NCBI GenBank assembly: GCA_016794785.1
Contig: JAEUHC010000002.1
Coordinates: 184,893 to 248,892, forward strand
DNA from: Opitutaceae bacterium
GTDB taxonomy: Bacteria; Verrucomicrobiota; Verrucomicrobiia; Opitutales; Opitutaceae
DNA length: 64,000 bases
Direction of reading: 5' to 3'
Below the pieces are notes generated by a model. It was not told where the DNA came from. It made no database searches and was given only the letters and a program-made list of their open reading frames with translations. Position 1 is the stretch's first letter. Every line of letters starts with the position of its first letter. The translations under genes were made by a program, and so were the position numbers. Positions 31,980-41,654 of the stretch are shown here, one piece after another.

Positions 31980-32459
31980 ATGTCCGAACCGACCCTGCGC
32001 ATCGCGCCCAGTGTGAAGCTGGGCCAGAACGTCCGTCTCATCGCCTTCGCCAACCTCTACGGCTGCGAGATCGGCGACGACACCTTCATCGGGCCCTTCG
32101 TCGAGATTCAGTCCGACGTGAAGGTCGGCCGCCGCGTGAAAATCCAGAGCCACACCTTCGTGTGCTCCGGTGTCACGATTGAGGACGAGGCCTTCATCGG
32201 CCACGGCGTGATGTTCACCAACGACCGATTCCCGCGCGCGACCAATGCCGACGGCACGATGCAAAGCGCCAAGGACTGGAAATGCGAACCCACCGTGATC
32301 GGCCGCGGCGCGTCGATCGGCAGCAATGTCACCATCCTTTGCGGCGTGACGGTCGGGGAGGGGGCCATCGTCGGCGCCGGCTCCGTCGTGACGAAAAATG
32401 TCGCACCCCGCACGGTCGTCGCCGGGAATCCCGCGCGCGTCCTTCGCACTCTCCCATGA
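31980..32459 (+). CDS. Hexapeptide-repeat N-acetyltransferase (WbpD/WlbB-like)
   Basis: A 159-residue left-handed beta-helix acetyltransferase. Hexad repeats ([LIV]-G-x-x) run through LGQNVRLIAFANLYGCEIGD, TFIGPFVEIQSDVKVGRRVK, GASIGSNVTILCGVTVGEGA and IVGAGSVVTKNVAPRTVVAG, ending NPARVLR. VMFTNDRFPRA matches the loop with FTN in WbpD/WlbB, which acetylate the 3-amino group of UDP-2,3-diamino sugars using acetyl-CoA. Its stop overlaps the aminotransferase ATG (ATGA), consistent with consecutive steps. Confidence 0.88.
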   Translation: MSEPTLRIAPSVKLGQNVRLIAFANLYGCEIGDDTFIGPFVEIQSDVKVGRRVKIQSHTFVCSGVTIEDEAFIGHGVMFTNDRFPRATNADGTMQSAKDWKCEPTVIGRGASIGSNVTILCGVTVGEGAIVGAGSVVTKNVAPRTVVAGNPARVLRTLP

Positions 32460-33565
32460 ACGTTCCTTACTTCGACCTCAACGGGCAGACCAAATCGATC
32501 CGCGCGGAACTCGATCGCGCGATCGCCGAGCAGCTTGACCGCGGCTCCTTTTGCCTCGGGCCGGCGGTGGAGGCGTTTGAGCGCGACTTCGCGGCCTACG
32601 TCGGCACGAAGCACTGCCTGGGTTTCAACAGCGGCACCTCCGCGCTGCATGTCGCCGTCCGCCTGCTCGACCTGAAGCCCGGCGACGAAATCATCAGCAC
32701 GCCCTACACCTTTGTCGCGACCAGCTGGGCCATCGCCTACTGCAACGTGAAGCCCGTCTACGTGGACATCGATCCCGCGACGATGAACCTCGACCCGGCG
32801 AAGATCGAGGCCGCCATCACGCCGCGCACCAAGGCGATCATGCCGGTGCATCTCTACGGCCACCCTTGCGACCTGGACCCCATCCTCGCGATCTGCAAGA
32901 AGCACAAGCTCGCGCTCATCGAGGACGTGGCGCAGGCGCACGGGGCCAAATACCGCGGTCGTTCCGTCGGCACCTTTGGCCAGACGGCGTGCTTCAGCTT
33001 TTATCCCGGCAAGAACCTCGGCGCCTGCGGTGAAGGCGGCGCGCTCGTTACCAACGATGACGCGGCCTGCAAGCGCAGCCGCGCGCTCCGCGAGCATGGC
33101 TCCTACGAGCGCTACTACCACGACGAGATCGGCTACAACTACCGCATGGAGGGCATCCAGGGCGCCGCACTCGGCGTGAAGCTGAAGAAGCTGCCCGAGT
33201 GGACCGCCCGCCGCCGTGCGATCGCGCACCGCTATCACCAGTTGCTCGCCGGCACTCCGCTCACCTTGCCGAAGGAGGCCAGCTACGCCGAGAGCGTCTA
33301 TCATCTCTACGTCGTGCGCCACCCGAAGCGTGATGCGCTCCGTGAGTTCCTGACCAAGCGCGGCGTCGGCTGCGCGTTGCACTACCCGTTGCCCTGCCAC
33401 TTGCAGAAATGCTTCGCCGATCTCGGCTACAAGGTCGGGTCGTTCCCGGTGGCGGAGCAGGCGGCGCGCGAGTGCCTGAGCCTGCCGATTTTCCCGGAGC
33501 TGACGGACGCGCAGCAGGACACCGTCGCCGCGACGATCAAGGAGTTCTTCGCTTCCGGCGCCTGA
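32456..33565 (+). CDS. DegT/DnrJ/EryC1/StrS sugar aminotransferase (WbpE-like)
   Basis: A 369-residue PLP-dependent transaminase. Blocks include SGTSALHVAVRLLDLKPGDE, PYTFVATSWAI, VYVDIDPATMNLDP, MPVHLYGHPCDLDPI, IEDVAQAHGAKYRGRSVG (PLP-ring Asp) and FSFYPGKNLGACGEGGALVT with the Schiff-base Lys in YPGKN. It should convert the 3-keto group made by the oxidoreductase to an amine that the neighbouring acetyltransferase then acetylates. The start is ATG 32456 (MNVPYFDLNGQ), overlapping the previous stop; codons further upstream lie inside the acetyltransferase gene. Confidence 0.93.
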   Translation: MNVPYFDLNGQTKSIRAELDRAIAEQLDRGSFCLGPAVEAFERDFAAYVGTKHCLGFNSGTSALHVAVRLLDLKPGDEIISTPYTFVATSWAIAYCNVKPVYVDIDPATMNLDPAKIEAAITPRTKAIMPVHLYGHPCDLDPILAICKKHKLALIEDVAQAHGAKYRGRSVGTFGQTACFSFYPGKNLGACGEGGALVTNDDAACKRSRALREHGSYERYYHDEIGYNYRMEGIQGAALGVKLKKLPEWTARRRAIAHRYHQLLAGTPLTLPKEASYAESVYHLYVVRHPKRDALREFLTKRGVGCALHYPLPCHLQKCFADLGYKVGSFPVAEQAARECLSLPIFPELTDAQQDTVAATIKEFFASGA

Positions 33566-33587
33566 GCGCCGGCGTGCGCTCGCCGCC

Positions 33588-35123
33588 ATGAGCCCACGTC
33601 CCCGCCTGTTGTATTTCAACGGGCCGTTCGATTATCTCGGCGAGCGCCTGATCATCTCCTACATCGAGCCGTTCCGCCGGCTGCTCGATCAGGACTTCGA
33701 GGTCGTCTCGGTCGAAGGCGACCGCGACTTTGCCGTCGAGGTGAAGCGGCACGCGCCCGATCTCGTGCTGTTCCATGGCGGCGTGGAGTCGCCCAAGGAG
33801 CGCGAGGTCACGATTAGGAACACGGACAAGTTTCCCGAGATCCCGCGCCTAGGCTGGATGTTTCGCGATCCCTTCAGCCCGTCGCGGCGCAACTCGATGA
33901 ACCGGTTTCGCGAGTGGGGCGTGAATCAGGTCGTCGCGGACTTTCGTGCGTCGGACTGCCCGATTCCCTTTTTCAAGGACAGCCTCTACCTGCCGTGGTG
34001 GATCGAGGACGAGGTGTTCCGCGATTACGGCGAGAAGAAGACGCTGCCCATCACGCTCACCGGATCGGGCTGGCTGCAGCGACAGTTCTACGATTGGCGG
34101 CTGCCCATCTTTCTCAAGCTGGCCGAGAAGCTCCCTCTTTACCACGTGCCCGCGTTCGAGACGCACATCAAGAACGACGCCTATGTCGGCGAACCCTACG
34201 CGCGCCTCCTCAACCGCAGCCACTTCTCCGCGGGGTGCGGCACGGTCAGCCGGTTTCTCACGCTCAAGCTCCTCGAGATCCCCGCCGCGCGTTGCTGCCT
34301 CATCACCGAGGAAACCGAGGTGCTGAAGGCGATGGGATTTGCCGATGGCGTGAACTGCGTCTTTGCCACGCCCGACAATGTCGTGCCCAAGGTGCAGGCG
34401 CTCATGGAGGACGCCGCACGGCTCCAGACGATCACGGATGCCGGCCATGCGATCGTGCATGGCGCGCACACGCGGAAACACCGGCGGCTTTTTGCCGAGT
34501 GGCTTCAACTCTGGAAAGCGAAGCGGCCCGGTGAACGCATTGTGCAGCCGCATCCCTTCGAGCCTTTGCGGCTTGCTGCGGCCGACGCTCCTGGCGAGCT
34601 GAGATTCCCCACGGAGAATCCGCTGACGGAGGCGCTGGTCGAAGGCTATCGGTTGCTCGATGCTGGGCAGCCCGGGGAGGCGCGCCCGAAATTCGAATGG
34701 GTGATTAACATCATACCCCACGTGGCGGAGGCGCGCGTGGGACTCGCGCTCTGCCTGTTGCGAGCGGGGGATTTGGCACTCGCGTGCAGGCAGCTGGAGC
34801 ACGTGCTCTACGTGCAGCGCGAACTTTGCAACTACCGGTGTCCCGATCCGGTGAGCATCTCGCTTCATGCCGTCCTGAGCGCGCGCCTGGGCGAACTGGG
34901 GCCGGCGGCAAATCTCCTCGCCGCCACCGCGACGATGAAGCATCCGGCGGTCAATGCCATGCGCTGGCTCTTCGGCCAGACGTGGCCGGAGCTGCGCCGC
35001 AAGCACGCCGCGTTTCGGGATGCGCGCGGCGACGAATCTCAAAACTCGGAGACCACGCACCTGTTGCCGCTGCGGAGCTTCGACGAATGGCTGGGCTTGT
35101 GGTCACCGCTGGTGAAGGCCTGA
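33588..35123 (+). CDS. CgeB-like glycosyltransferase with helical-repeat tail (tandem copy 1)
   Basis: A 511-residue protein. The first ~330 residues resemble the glycosyl-transferase group of CgeB-like proteins: RPRLLYFNGPFDYLGERLII, HAPDLVLFHGGVESPKE, LGWMFRDPFSPSRRNSM, NRSHFSAGCGTVSRFLTLKL, EIPAARCCLITEETEVLKAMGF (the acceptor/donor E-T-E block) and a DGVNCVF end. About 350-480 holds TPR-like helices (GYRLLDAGQPGEARPKFEWV; VGLALCLLRAGDLALACRQL). Donor and acceptor are unknown. Its neighbour encodes a close paralogue, so this is a tandem duplication. A role in extending the surface or flagellin glycan fits the setting. Confidence 0.78.
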   Translation: MSPRPRLLYFNGPFDYLGERLIISYIEPFRRLLDQDFEVVSVEGDRDFAVEVKRHAPDLVLFHGGVESPKEREVTIRNTDKFPEIPRLGWMFRDPFSPSRRNSMNRFREWGVNQVVADFRASDCPIPFFKDSLYLPWWIEDEVFRDYGEKKTLPITLTGSGWLQRQFYDWRLPIFLKLAEKLPLYHVPAFETHIKNDAYVGEPYARLLNRSHFSAGCGTVSRFLTLKLLEIPAARCCLITEETEVLKAMGFADGVNCVFATPDNVVPKVQALMEDAARLQTITDAGHAIVHGAHTRKHRRLFAEWLQLWKAKRPGERIVQPHPFEPLRLAAADAPGELRFPTENPLTEALVEGYRLLDAGQPGEARPKFEWVINIIPHVAEARVGLALCLLRAGDLALACRQLEHVLYVQRELCNYRCPDPVSISLHAVLSARLGELGPAANLLAATATMKHPAVNAMRWLFGQTWPELRRKHAAFRDARGDESQNSETTHLLPLRSFDEWLGLWSPLVKA

Positions 35124-35134
35124 GAGGAATCCCG

Positions 35135-36673
35135 ATGTCCGCCACCTCCCCTCCACGTCTGCTCTATTTCAACGGTCCCTGGGACTACGTGGGTGAGCGC
35201 ATCCGTGAATCCTACATCGCGCCGTTCCGCCGGCTGCTGGAACAGGACTTCGAGGTTATTTCCATCGAGGGCGATTGCGATTTCCGCCGCGAGGTGGAGA
35301 CCCACCGGCCGGACCTCGTGCTGTTTCACACCGGTTGCGAGGCGCCGCACGAACCGGAGGTGAAGATTGCCAACACCGACGCGTTTCCTGAATTGCCGCG
35401 ACTGGGCTACATGTTTCGCGATCCGTTCAGCCCGTCGCGCGCGGCGACGATGAACCGGATGCGCGCATGGGGTGTGCATCAGGTTGTGACCGATTTCCGC
35501 CCGAGCGACGCGCCGGCGCCCTATTTCAAGGATACCTTCTACCTCCCGTGGTGGATCGACGACACGGTCTTCCGCGACTACGGCGAAGAGAAATCGCTTT
35601 GGGTCGCCCTCACGGGCACGGGTTGGTTCACACGCTGCATCTACACCTGGCGGCCGGAGATTTGCCGGCAGCTGCTGCCGAAGGTCCCGATCTTCCACGT
35701 GCCTGGCGGCGGCAACCGCAGCACGGATCACGACTACACCGGGGAAAACTACGCGCGCCTGCTCAACCGCAGCCATTTCTCCGCGGGTTGCGGCACCGTG
35801 AGCCGTTACATCACGCTCAAGCTCCTTGAGATTCCCGCGTCGCGCTGCTGCCTCGTCACCGAGGAAACGGAGGCCATGAAGGCGCTCGGCTTCCGCGACG
35901 GGGTGAACTGCGTCTTTGCCGATGCGAAGAACGTCGTCGCGAAGGTCATGGCGCTCGCCAAGGATGAGTCCCGCCTGCGCGCGATCACCGACGCGGGCTA
36001 CAAGCTCGCGCATGAACGCCATACGCAGCGCAACCGGCGGGTGTTCGCCGAGTGGTTCCAACTTTGGAAAAGCAAAAAGCCCGGCGAACGCATCGTGCAG
36101 GTGAATCCGCTTGAGCCGTTGCGTCTCGTCGCGACCGATGTGCCGGCGCCGGCCTGCACCTTTCCCGCCGAGAACCCGCTCACCGACGCGATCATCGAGG
36201 GCTACGGCCTCATGGCGGAGAACCGCTGGGCCGACGCGCTCGCGAAATTCGACTGGATCATCGGCATCGTCCCCTGCGTGGCGGAGGCGCGCATCGGCGC
36301 GGCGCTATCGCTGGTGCGGCTCGGCCGTCCCGCGGAGGCGGTGCCGCACCTCACCTATAATCTCAAGCTCATGCTCGAGCATTTCCGTTTCAGCCAGGCC
36401 GACCCGATCGACATGGCGGTGACGGCGGCTGTGCTGATGCGGGTGAAGGATGCGAAAACCGCCGTGAGCATCCTCGATCGGAATCCTGAGCTGCGGCACC
36501 CGGCCCTCAATGCGGCGCGGTGGATTTTTGCGAAGGCACATCCCGCGCTCGCGCAGCGCCCCGCGTTTCAAATCTCCGAGGGCGATGAGTCGGCCAACGT
36601 GGAAACGGTGCATATTCTCCCCCAGAAGACGTTCCGCGAATGGACGGCGCTGTTGATGTCGTGCCTCCGCTAG
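35135..36673 (+). CDS. CgeB-like glycosyltransferase with helical-repeat tail (tandem copy 2)
   Basis: A 512-residue paralogue of the preceding gene, 11 bp downstream. Matching blocks are PRLLYFNGPWDYVGERIRES, HRPDLVLFHTGCEAPHEP, LGYMFRDPFSPSRAATM, RLLNRSHFSAGCGTVSRYIT and EIPASRCCLVTEETEAMKAL, and the same helical tail (GYGLMAENRWADALAKFDWI). The C-termini differ more than the N-termini, so the copies may use different acceptors. The start is ATG 35135 (MSATSPPRLLYF); the frame is open far upstream inside copy 1, but that part is not protein-like. Confidence 0.78.
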   Translation: MSATSPPRLLYFNGPWDYVGERIRESYIAPFRRLLEQDFEVISIEGDCDFRREVETHRPDLVLFHTGCEAPHEPEVKIANTDAFPELPRLGYMFRDPFSPSRAATMNRMRAWGVHQVVTDFRPSDAPAPYFKDTFYLPWWIDDTVFRDYGEEKSLWVALTGTGWFTRCIYTWRPEICRQLLPKVPIFHVPGGGNRSTDHDYTGENYARLLNRSHFSAGCGTVSRYITLKLLEIPASRCCLVTEETEAMKALGFRDGVNCVFADAKNVVAKVMALAKDESRLRAITDAGYKLAHERHTQRNRRVFAEWFQLWKSKKPGERIVQVNPLEPLRLVATDVPAPACTFPAENPLTDAIIEGYGLMAENRWADALAKFDWIIGIVPCVAEARIGAALSLVRLGRPAEAVPHLTYNLKLMLEHFRFSQADPIDMAVTAAVLMRVKDAKTAVSILDRNPELRHPALNAARWIFAKAHPALAQRPAFQISEGDESANVETVHILPQKTFREWTALLMSCLR

Positions 36674-36796
36674 ACGGCGGCAAAACCTGCCGCCCGGGAT
36701 GGCGGAATCCGTTGCAAGGCCCCTAAGTCTCTAGGCCGCAGCGGCTAGAATTTGTGGCAAGCGGGCTGGCACATGGCCTGCGAATTACAGGCCATC

Positions 36797-39700
36797 ATGA
36801 GTCTGCCTACGGATAACTTGCCGACCGCCGCCACGATTGCCGCGGACCTGAATGAAACGCGTTCGGCCGCCGATTGCGTCGCCCTCGCCGGGGCCGCCGA
36901 GCATCTCGCCGAATCCGATCTCCAGCGCCGCTGTCTCGACCGTGCCATCGCGCTCGACCGCGACTGCGGTGATGCGCTCCTCAGCCAAGCCGCCCTCTCA
37001 CTCGATTACGGCGTGCCATCACTCACCTTTGCCTTGCTTGAGGAAGCTGCGCGGGCGGGGCTGCTGCCGCCTGAAGCCGTGGAACTCCATCGTGAACTCG
37101 CGCAGCAGGCCGTGAGCGATCCGGAGTTGGAAAATTATCTCCGCGCGATCGGCCGCGTGCCGACGGAAGCCGCCCGGAAGCCTCTCTCGGTCGTGCTCGT
37201 GACCAACCTTTTTCCTCCGCAGGAACTCGGTGGCTACGGCCGCATGATGTGGGAGTTTGCCCATGGCCTCATGGCGCGCGGTCATCGTGTGCAAATCGTC
37301 ACGTCCGATGTCGCCGAGTTTGGCAAGACGCCCACTCGGGATGAAGTCGCGATGGAGCGTTATGTCTCGCGCACGCTGCGCCTCGCGGGCACTTGGGCGG
37401 GCGGCCGGGCCGCCCCCATCACGGACCGCGCCGAGCTGGCCCGTCGCGCCCGCGACAACGCCGCGCGGCTCCAGACTGTCGTCACCGAGTGCCGCGCCGA
37501 CCTCGTGCTGGCCGGCAACCTTGATTTCCTCGGGCCCACGCTGATCCGGCCGGTGCTCGACCGAAAAATCCCCGTGCTCCACACGGTCGCCAACGCCAAT
37601 CCCGGCTACGCGCCCGCCGAACTGCCCGCCGATCCGCACTACCTGATCGCGGGGTGCAGCGACTGGAACGCCGATGCCATCCGGCAGGGCGGCTACAAGG
37701 CCGCGCGCCTCGAGACGATCTATCCCGGCGCGCGCGTCGACCGGTTCTTCCGGCTTTTCCTGCCGGACACGCAGCGCCTGCGCCTCTGTTATGCGAGCCT
37801 GATGCTCCCCTACAAGGGCGCCGACACGCTCGTGCGTTCACTCGTGCGCCTGCACGAGGCCGGAATCGATTTCACCGCGGAGATCGCGGGTGACGCGCCG
37901 GACACCAAATTTCTCGCCGAGATGCAGGAACTCGTGCGCTCGCGTGGTCTCGCGGAGAAAGTCACCTTCACCGGCTTTCTCGATCGCCGCGGGCTCGCGG
38001 CGCTTTTTGCACGAAGCAACGTGCTCGTGTTTCCCAGTCGCTTCCAAGAGCCGTTTGGCATTTCGCAGGTCGAGGCGATGGCCGCGGGCCTCGTGGTCGT
38101 CTCCAGCGGCACCGGCGGCGCGCGCGAGATCGTCCGCGATCGGGTGGACGGGCTTTTGTTCAACGCCGGCGACGATGCCGATTTGGCGAACAAGCTGCTG
38201 GCGCTCGTGCGACAGCCCGAGGTCTTTGCCCGCCTGCAACGCCAAGGCCAGGCGCGGGCGACGGCCTTCGCGGTCGAAAATTCTGTGCTGAAGATCGAGA
38301 CCCTCGCGGCCGAGCTCCAAGCTGCCGCCGCGGCGAGCCTGCCGGTCGCCGAGCGCGAGCTGGCCGACGCCCGTCGTCTTTTCCTAGCCCGCAATCCGGG
38401 CGCGGCGCTTGCCAAGGCCATGGCGGCACTCAAGGCCGATCCCAATCTGGCCGACGCGCATGTGTTGCTCGGCGAGATCGCCGCGACGCGTCCGGAAGGC
38501 GCCAGCCGCGCGGCGGAATGCTTTCAGGACGCACTGCGGCTTCGTCCCGCCGACTCCGCCATCGAGCGGGCCCTGGCACTCGCGCTCAGCCGTGCCGGCC
38601 GCCGGCGGGAGGCCATTGACCATTTTCAGCGCGTGCTGCGCGTGAAGACGGATGACCTGCCGCTCACGCTTGAGCTGGCGCGCGCGCACGAGGCGGAGGA
38701 CAATCACTACGCCGCGGAGAAAACACTCTGGAGCGCCATCATGCAGCACGACGAGTCGCGCGACGCCGCTTTGGCGTGGGGCGATTTTCTCAAGCGCCGC
38801 GGCCAGAACCGCGAGGCGCTGATCTGGCATCGCCGCGCGGCGGGCAGTGGGGAATTTGAATTGCCGCCGCTGTCGGTCGGCCGGCGGCACGCGGTTTTTG
38901 TCGTGCAGCAAGGCCTCGCCTGGCCGGGCATGGCTTCGGTTTACGCGGCCTTTGCGGCGGATCCCGAGTGGAAGGTCACGGTCGTGGCCGCGCCGTTCCG
39001 CCATTGCAGCTTCAAGACCGAGGCGGAGCGCAACAGCGTCTTCGACTTCCTGGCCCGCGAGGGCATCCCGCATATCCATTGGCGTGACTTCACGCTCACA
39101 CCGGGCGCGGCCGACGTGATGTTCCTCAATCTGCCCTACGACGAGACGCTGCCCGTCGGCTGGCGCCTCGACGATCTCATGCGGGCGACGCCGCGGCTCG
39201 TCTATCTGCCGTATGCGCTCGTGATTGTCGGCGGCGAAGAGAACAACGCCTGCCAGTTCAACCTGCCCTTGCAGCAACGCGCCTGGATGGTCGTCGCGCA
39301 CAGCGAGCGCAACAAGGCGATGTTCGCGCGCCATTGCGCGACGGGCGACGGCCATGTGGTCGTGACCGGCCACCCCAAGCTCGACGCCCTGCGCGGACTC
39401 GCCTCGATCGAGGATGCGGAGCTGGCGGGCTTCGCGGCGGGGCGGAAGGTGATTTGCTGGAATCCCCATTTCGACGCGCGACCCGACGGATCGGAGTTCG
39501 GCGCGGGCCTCTCCACCTTTCTGCGCTGGCAGGACTTCATGATCACTGAGTTTGCCCGGCGACCGGACCTCGCGTTTGTGATTCGCCCGCACCCGCTGTT
39601 TTTTGCGGCGCTGGAGAAGCAAGGATTGTGGACCGCGGGGCAGCGCGCGGAGTTCGATGCGCGCGTGGCCGCGGCCGGCAACATCCTTTTGGATCGCCGT

Positions 39701-40072
39701 CCTTCGTATTTGCCGGTGTTCGCGCGCTCGGCGGCGCTCATCTCTGATGCCTCGTCCCTGCTCATCGAGTATGGGGCGACCGGCCGGCCGCTGCTTTATC
39801 TGCGCAACCCGCGCGGCCCCGGCCTCAATGAGGACGGCGAATTCGTCACCGAGCACTGCTACACCGCGGTGCAGGAGGGGCAGATTAGCGACTTCATCGA
39901 CATGGTCGCGCGGGGCGACGACCCGCGGGCGCGGGATCGACGCGCGGCCTTCCCAAAATATGTGCACCAGCCCGCCGGCTCCGTGGCTGAGACCGTGAAG
40001 GCCGCAGTCAACGAGCGCCTCGACGCCGAGCTGTCGCCGGTGATCGAGCAACGCCAACTCGCGGCGAGCTGA
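36797..40072 (+). CDS. Three-part glycosyltransferase: GT4, TPR, CDP-glycerol transferase-like
   Basis: A 1091-residue multidomain protein. Residues to about 130 are helical. About 130-500 is a GT-B family 4 transferase: VVLVTNLFPPQELGGYGRMM, LCYASLMLPYKGADTLVRSL, VTFTGFLDRRGLAALFARSN and EPFGISQVEAMAAG (EX7E-type site). TPR helices fill about 520-690. About 700-1080 resembles CDP-glycerol:glycerophosphotransferases of teichoic-acid type: HRRDxx-like GDGHVVVTGHPKLDAL, WNPHFDARPDGSEFG, FVIRPHPLFF and LISDASSLLIEYGATGRPLL. It could add a sugar and then a glycerol-phosphate unit. A TagD-like cytidylyltransferase encoded 1.6 kb downstream would supply CDP-glycerol. The start is ATG 36797. Confidence 0.85.
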   Translation: MSLPTDNLPTAATIAADLNETRSAADCVALAGAAEHLAESDLQRRCLDRAIALDRDCGDALLSQAALSLDYGVPSLTFALLEEAARAGLLPPEAVELHRELAQQAVSDPELENYLRAIGRVPTEAARKPLSVVLVTNLFPPQELGGYGRMMWEFAHGLMARGHRVQIVTSDVAEFGKTPTRDEVAMERYVSRTLRLAGTWAGGRAAPITDRAELARRARDNAARLQTVVTECRADLVLAGNLDFLGPTLIRPVLDRKIPVLHTVANANPGYAPAELPADPHYLIAGCSDWNADAIRQGGYKAARLETIYPGARVDRFFRLFLPDTQRLRLCYASLMLPYKGADTLVRSLVRLHEAGIDFTAEIAGDAPDTKFLAEMQELVRSRGLAEKVTFTGFLDRRGLAALFARSNVLVFPSRFQEPFGISQVEAMAAGLVVVSSGTGGAREIVRDRVDGLLFNAGDDADLANKLLALVRQPEVFARLQRQGQARATAFAVENSVLKIETLAAELQAAAAASLPVAERELADARRLFLARNPGAALAKAMAALKADPNLADAHVLLGEIAATRPEGASRAAECFQDALRLRPADSAIERALALALSRAGRRREAIDHFQRVLRVKTDDLPLTLELARAHEAEDNHYAAEKTLWSAIMQHDESRDAALAWGDFLKRRGQNREALIWHRRAAGSGEFELPPLSVGRRHAVFVVQQGLAWPGMASVYAAFAADPEWKVTVVAAPFRHCSFKTEAERNSVFDFLAREGIPHIHWRDFTLTPGAADVMFLNLPYDETLPVGWRLDDLMRATPRLVYLPYALVIVGGEENNACQFNLPLQQRAWMVVAHSERNKAMFARHCATGDGHVVVTGHPKLDALRGLASIEDAELAGFAAGRKVICWNPHFDARPDGSEFGAGLSTFLRWQDFMITEFARRPDLAFVIRPHPLFFAALEKQGLWTAGQRAEFDARVAAAGNILLDRRPSYLPVFARSAALISDASSLLIEYGATGRPLLYLRNPRGPGLNEDGEFVTEHCYTAVQEGQISDFIDMVARGDDPRARDRRAAFPKYVHQPAGSVAETVKAAVNERLDAELSPVIEQRQLAAS

Positions 40073-40085
40073 ACGAACTTCCGCG

Positions 40086-41654
40086 ATGTGCGGCATCCTG
40101 TTCACGAACCGGCCGGGGATTGAGCGCGAGGAATTCCTGGCCGCGCTCGCCACGATGCAGCACCGCGGGCCGGATTCGCCCGGTGGCTACGCACGTCTGG
40201 GCGACAGCCAGCTCGGACACAACCGCCTGAGCGTGGTCGACCTGAACCCGCGCAGCGACCAGCCGTTCTGGTCACGCGATCGCCGCCATGTCATCGTGTT
40301 CAACGGGGAGATCTACAACTACCGCGAACTCGCGCGCGCGCATGGCATCGTGCTGCGCACCGGCTCCGACACGGAGCTGCTCCTCGAGCTTTGGCAGCGC
40401 CACGGCCAAAAGATGCTCGGCTGGCTCTATGGCATGTTTGCCTTCGTAATCCTCGACACGGTGACGGGCGAAACCTTTGTCGCTCGCGACCGCCTCGGGG
40501 TAAAGCCACTCTACGTGCATGAGTCAGACGAGGGAGTCATCGTTGCTTCGGAGCTGGCGGCGATTCTTCAGCTGGTCCCTGATGCGGCGGTGGACGCATT
40601 TGCGGTGCGGCAATATCGCGCGATGCGCGGATTTTTTGGCGGTCGCACGCTTTACCAAGGGATCGAGATGTTTCCGGCGGGTTGTTTCGCGCGGAACGGA
40701 AAAATCACCCGCTTCTGGTCGCTGCCCGAAGGCCCGCAGGCGCCGCCGGAAGACGATGAACTCGACGCCCTCCTGCGCTCGGCCGTGGACTACCGGCTAA
40801 TCGCCGACGTGCCGGTGGGCAGCTACCTGAGCGGCGGGCTCGACAGCAGCATCATTGCCGCACTCGCGCAACGGTCGCACACGTGGGTGACAGGCCTGCC
40901 CGATGAAAATGAGTTTTTATGGGCGGCCCAGGCTGCCCGCCACCTCGGCACCGAACACCGCGCGATCGTGGTGACGCCGGGGCGCTTTCCCGAGACCGCG
41001 CGGGAAATGATCGCGGCGCGACGCGAGCCGCTGGCGGTGCCCAACGAAGTATTGCTCTTTGAAATGACGCGCGCGGTGAAGACGAAGAACACCGTGGTGC
41101 TGAGCGGGGAGGGGGCCGACGAACTTTTCGCTGGTTACGATCGGATTTTCCGCTGGGCCGGGGAGAGCCGCGCATGGGATCTGCGTGAATTCGCACGTCG
41201 CTACTGCTATGGCGGCGAGCCTGATCTTGAGGTCGTGGAGGATGCGGTCGCGCCGTTCGTCGGACGCGGCGAGCCCTTCGCCATCGTGTCGGCGTTCTTC
41301 CAGATCGCGCACCTGCACGGGCTGCTGCGCCGGCTCGACAACGCGACGATGCTTTGCGGCGTGGAAGGGCGCGTGCCCTTCGTCGATCACCGGCTGGTCG
41401 AGCGGCTCGCCGGTGTCCCGCTCGACTACAAGATGGCGGCAGGCGTCGTGAAGGCGCCGTTGAAGCGGGTTTTTGGACACCTCCTGCCGCCTGCGATTGT
41501 GAATCGGCCCAAGGTAGGTTTTCCGGTGAACCTCGATCGCGTGCTGCCGCGCGGCGGTTCCGCCGGCACGGGCACCGCGATGGATCGCTGGTTCGACTTC
41601 AATCTTTCCGCACTCGGCCTGGAAACCGACCCCGTCATCCCCGCCTGCACATGA
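40086..41654 (+). CDS. asnB: Glutamine-dependent amidotransferase of asparagine synthase family
   Basis: A 522-residue protein. The N-terminal class II glutaminase domain starts MCGILFTN (Cys2 nucleophile after Met removal), with QHRGPDSPGGYA, LGHNRLSVVDL and FNGEIYNYREL. The synthetase domain has the PP-loop SYLSGGLDSSIIAAL and SGEGADELFAGYDRIFRW, and the C-terminus PKVGFPVNLDRVLP. It is shorter than many housekeeping AsnB enzymes. Inside glycan clusters such enzymes commonly amidate the carboxyl of hexuronic acids (for example WbpS), which is the likelier role here, although asparagine synthesis is not excluded. The next gene starts within its stop (ATGA). Confidence 0.9.
   Translation: MCGILFTNRPGIEREEFLAALATMQHRGPDSPGGYARLGDSQLGHNRLSVVDLNPRSDQPFWSRDRRHVIVFNGEIYNYRELARAHGIVLRTGSDTELLLELWQRHGQKMLGWLYGMFAFVILDTVTGETFVARDRLGVKPLYVHESDEGVIVASELAAILQLVPDAAVDAFAVRQYRAMRGFFGGRTLYQGIEMFPAGCFARNGKITRFWSLPEGPQAPPEDDELDALLRSAVDYRLIADVPVGSYLSGGLDSSIIAALAQRSHTWVTGLPDENEFLWAAQAARHLGTEHRAIVVTPGRFPETAREMIAARREPLAVPNEVLLFEMTRAVKTKNTVVLSGEGADELFAGYDRIFRWAGESRAWDLREFARRYCYGGEPDLEVVEDAVAPFVGRGEPFAIVSAFFQIAHLHGLLRRLDNATMLCGVEGRVPFVDHRLVERLAGVPLDYKMAAGVVKAPLKRVFGHLLPPAIVNRPKVGFPVNLDRVLPRGGSAGTGTAMDRWFDFNLSALGLETDPVIPACT

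Noticed and set aside
38384..40153. Long minus-strand frame inside the 1091-residue glycosyltransferase gene
   Set aside because: No protein-like features. The + strand reads through three recognisable domains.
40086..41654. Housekeeping asparagine synthetase
   Set aside because: Not excluded, but its shortened length, its overlap with the cytidylyltransferase and its position inside the glycan island favour sugar amidation. The symbol reflects the family only.
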